Source: Acidilobaceae archaeon UBA158 | GTDB lineage: Archaea; Thermoproteota; Thermoprotei_A; Sulfolobales; Acidilobaceae | NCBI GenBank assembly: GCA_002506595.1 | Contig: DAXV01000066.1 | Coordinates: 6,616-13,875 of the forward strand | Direction: 5' to 3' | DNA: 7,260 nucleotides | Shown here: in pieces, positions 6,759-7,260 of the stretch | Layout: the number at the start of each line of letters is the position of its first letter | How positions within the stretch are numbered: position 1 is the stretch's first letter | Translations under genes and position numbers: made by a program | Notes under the pieces: model-generated | Seen by the model: the letters and a program-made list of their open reading frames with translations, nothing else | Told to the model about the DNA's origin: nothing | Database searches by the model: none

Positions 6759-6768
6759 TTTATAAAAA
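6759..6768 (+). promoter_or_regulatory. candidate TATA box for the small four-Cys gene
   Basis: TTTATAAAAA lies just after the nreA stop. A start about 25 bases downstream, near 6789, would leave a leader of about 30 bases. A second TATA-like TTATAA at 6781-6786 would give a leader of only some 12 bases. Either could serve; there is no good BRE, so support is weak. Confidence 0.3.
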
Positions 6769-6821
6769 TAGGATAACTAGTTATAACCTTTCTAATTCTG
6801 TAATTATTATGGGGAAAAGAC

Positions 6822-7055
6822 TTGTCGAAGGAATCTATAGAAAAGATAGTTTTCCCAGAAATATATGCCTTAACATATAAACCTAAATCAGAATGCGAAT
6901 TCTTTAATGTAATAGAAAAAGAAGGATCGTATTATGCAAAATGTAAGTTCTTAGATGCAATGATAACGAAGAGCAAAATTAGCAAATGCGAAAAAGATTA
7001 TAAAACATGTCCCTACAGAAAGCTAGGATTAAAAACGCTAGAAAATCAATATTAA
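6822..7055 (+). CDS. small four-cysteine protein of unknown function, possibly metal-binding
   Basis: I do not recognise this 77-residue protein with certainty. It is charged, has no signal peptide or membrane segment, and contains exactly four cysteines: Cys25, Cys41, Cys56 and Cys63. They are spaced C-x15-C-x14-C-x6-C, ending in CPYRKLG (63-69). Aromatic pairs flank the first two (CEFFNV, YYAKC). This spacing would suit one zinc or iron-sulfur site, but that is inference. The start is TTG at 6822 with GGGG eight bases upstream (6811-6814). An ATG at 6809 is out of frame and closes after 23 codons. Sense-strand codon use resembles the neighbours, and the frame begins 70 bases after nreA on the same strand, so it is likely a real gene. 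A functional link to nreA is possible but not shown by this sequence. Confidence 0.7.
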   Translation: MSKESIEKIVFPEIYALTYKPKSECEFFNVIEKEGSYYAKCKFLDAMITKSKISKCEKDYKTCPYRKLGLKTLENQY

Positions 7056-7137
7056 TCTATTATAAAAACCTTTTCGTAAAAACATTATAACATGTTAAAA
7101 ATCATTCGTAAAGCTGTAGAAATTTATTTATATAATA
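7056..7137. other. convergent intergenic region with short repeats
   Basis: These 82 bases lie between the ends of two converging genes. They contain the 10-base perfect palindrome TAACATGTTA (7088-7097), flanked by two copies of TTCGTAAA (7073-7080 and 7105-7112) whose starts are 32 bases apart. There is no strong hairpin or long T run on the plus strand. On the minus strand the sequence past the carbamate kinase stop is T-rich and could serve as a terminator. Confidence 0.4.
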
Positions 7138-7260
7138 TTAATCTTTATAAATAATAGTACCCGATTTTTCCTCATAAACGCTTGCTGCATTATCTAAACT
7201 ACCTATTATTGCTTCATTACCAGTTGATTCAACAAATTTTATAGCTGCTAACACCTTTGG
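7138..7260 (-). CDS. arcC: carbamate kinase, C-terminal fragment cut by the window edge
   Basis: Carbamate kinase transfers phosphate between carbamoyl phosphate and ADP, making ATP in fermentative arginine or purine breakdown, or forming carbamoyl phosphate in some archaea. Only the last 40 residues are visible, ending at TAA (7140-7138). They read PKVLAAIKFVES, then EAIIGSLDNA, then SGTIIY. This matches the C-terminal end of carbamate kinases, where PKVxAAxxFVE is followed by AII(T/G)SL and a final GTxI segment. The family is about 310 residues, so some 270 lie beyond the right edge. It converges on the small four-Cys gene. Other amino-acid kinase family members such as acetylglutamate kinase end differently, but the visible part is short, so confidence is not maximal. 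Confidence 0.82.
   Translation of the reverse strand, partial: PKVLAAIKFVESTGNEAIIGSLDNAASVYEEKSGTIIYKD

Noticed and set aside
1..7260. CRISPR array, tRNA, rRNA, insertion sequence or toxin-antitoxin module
   Set aside because: No regularly spaced repeats, no cloverleaf or GTTCRA-type T-loop in the gaps, no transposase motifs or terminal inverted repeats, and no gene pair of toxin-antitoxin type were seen. The window is ordinary core chromosome.

Overview
The window is archaeal chromosomal DNA, AT-rich by eye, tightly packed with housekeeping genes. The archaeal assignment rests on sn-glycerol-1-phosphate dehydrogenase (ether-lipid synthesis), a group II chaperonin (thermosome), an archaeal DUF655 protein next to the rRNA dimethylase RsmA/KsgA, an NreA-type repair protein, and BRE/TATA promoter signals. 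The thermosome keeps a GDGTKT motif and other positions that I recall from Sulfolobales and Thaumarchaeota, so I favour a TACK-group (Thermoproteota-like) archaeon. The exact lineage cannot be fixed from this window. There is no sign of mobile elements, CRISPR, phage genes or stable RNA genes.

Layout, left to right. (1) Minus strand, 1-1044: egsA, missing only its last few codons at the left edge. (2) Minus strand, 1103-2767: a thermosome subunit with the best promoter of the window (BRE plus TATA near 2821-2835) and a GGGTGA ribosome-binding site. (3) Minus strand, 2877-3500: a HemK2/Mtq2-like N5-glutamine methyltransferase, probably translated from a leaderless mRNA. (4) A 221-base divergent intergenic region, 3501-3721. 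(5) Plus strand, 3722-5409: a DUF655 protein and RsmA/KsgA, 8 bases apart, a likely operon. (6) Plus strand, 5501-6751: NreA with an N-terminal four-Cys zinc motif and a degenerate C-terminal PCNA-binding motif. (7) Plus strand, 6822-7055: a small four-cysteine protein I do not recognise. (8) Minus strand, 7138-7260: the C-terminal end of a carbamate kinase, convergent with the small gene.

Functionally, the centre is translation-related: release-factor methylation, ribosome maturation, and DUF655, which co-occurs with both. It is flanked by protein folding and membrane-lipid synthesis on one side and DNA repair on the other. The common archaeal order rpl21e-rpoF-DUF655-ksgA-hemK appears broken here: the methyltransferase is split off and inverted, and L21e and RpoF do not precede DUF655.

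I did not find a clear undescribed system. The items most worth a second look are the extra segment of about 80 residues inside the DUF655 protein, the altered post-NPPY loop of the Mtq2-like methyltransferase, and the small four-Cys protein beside nreA.
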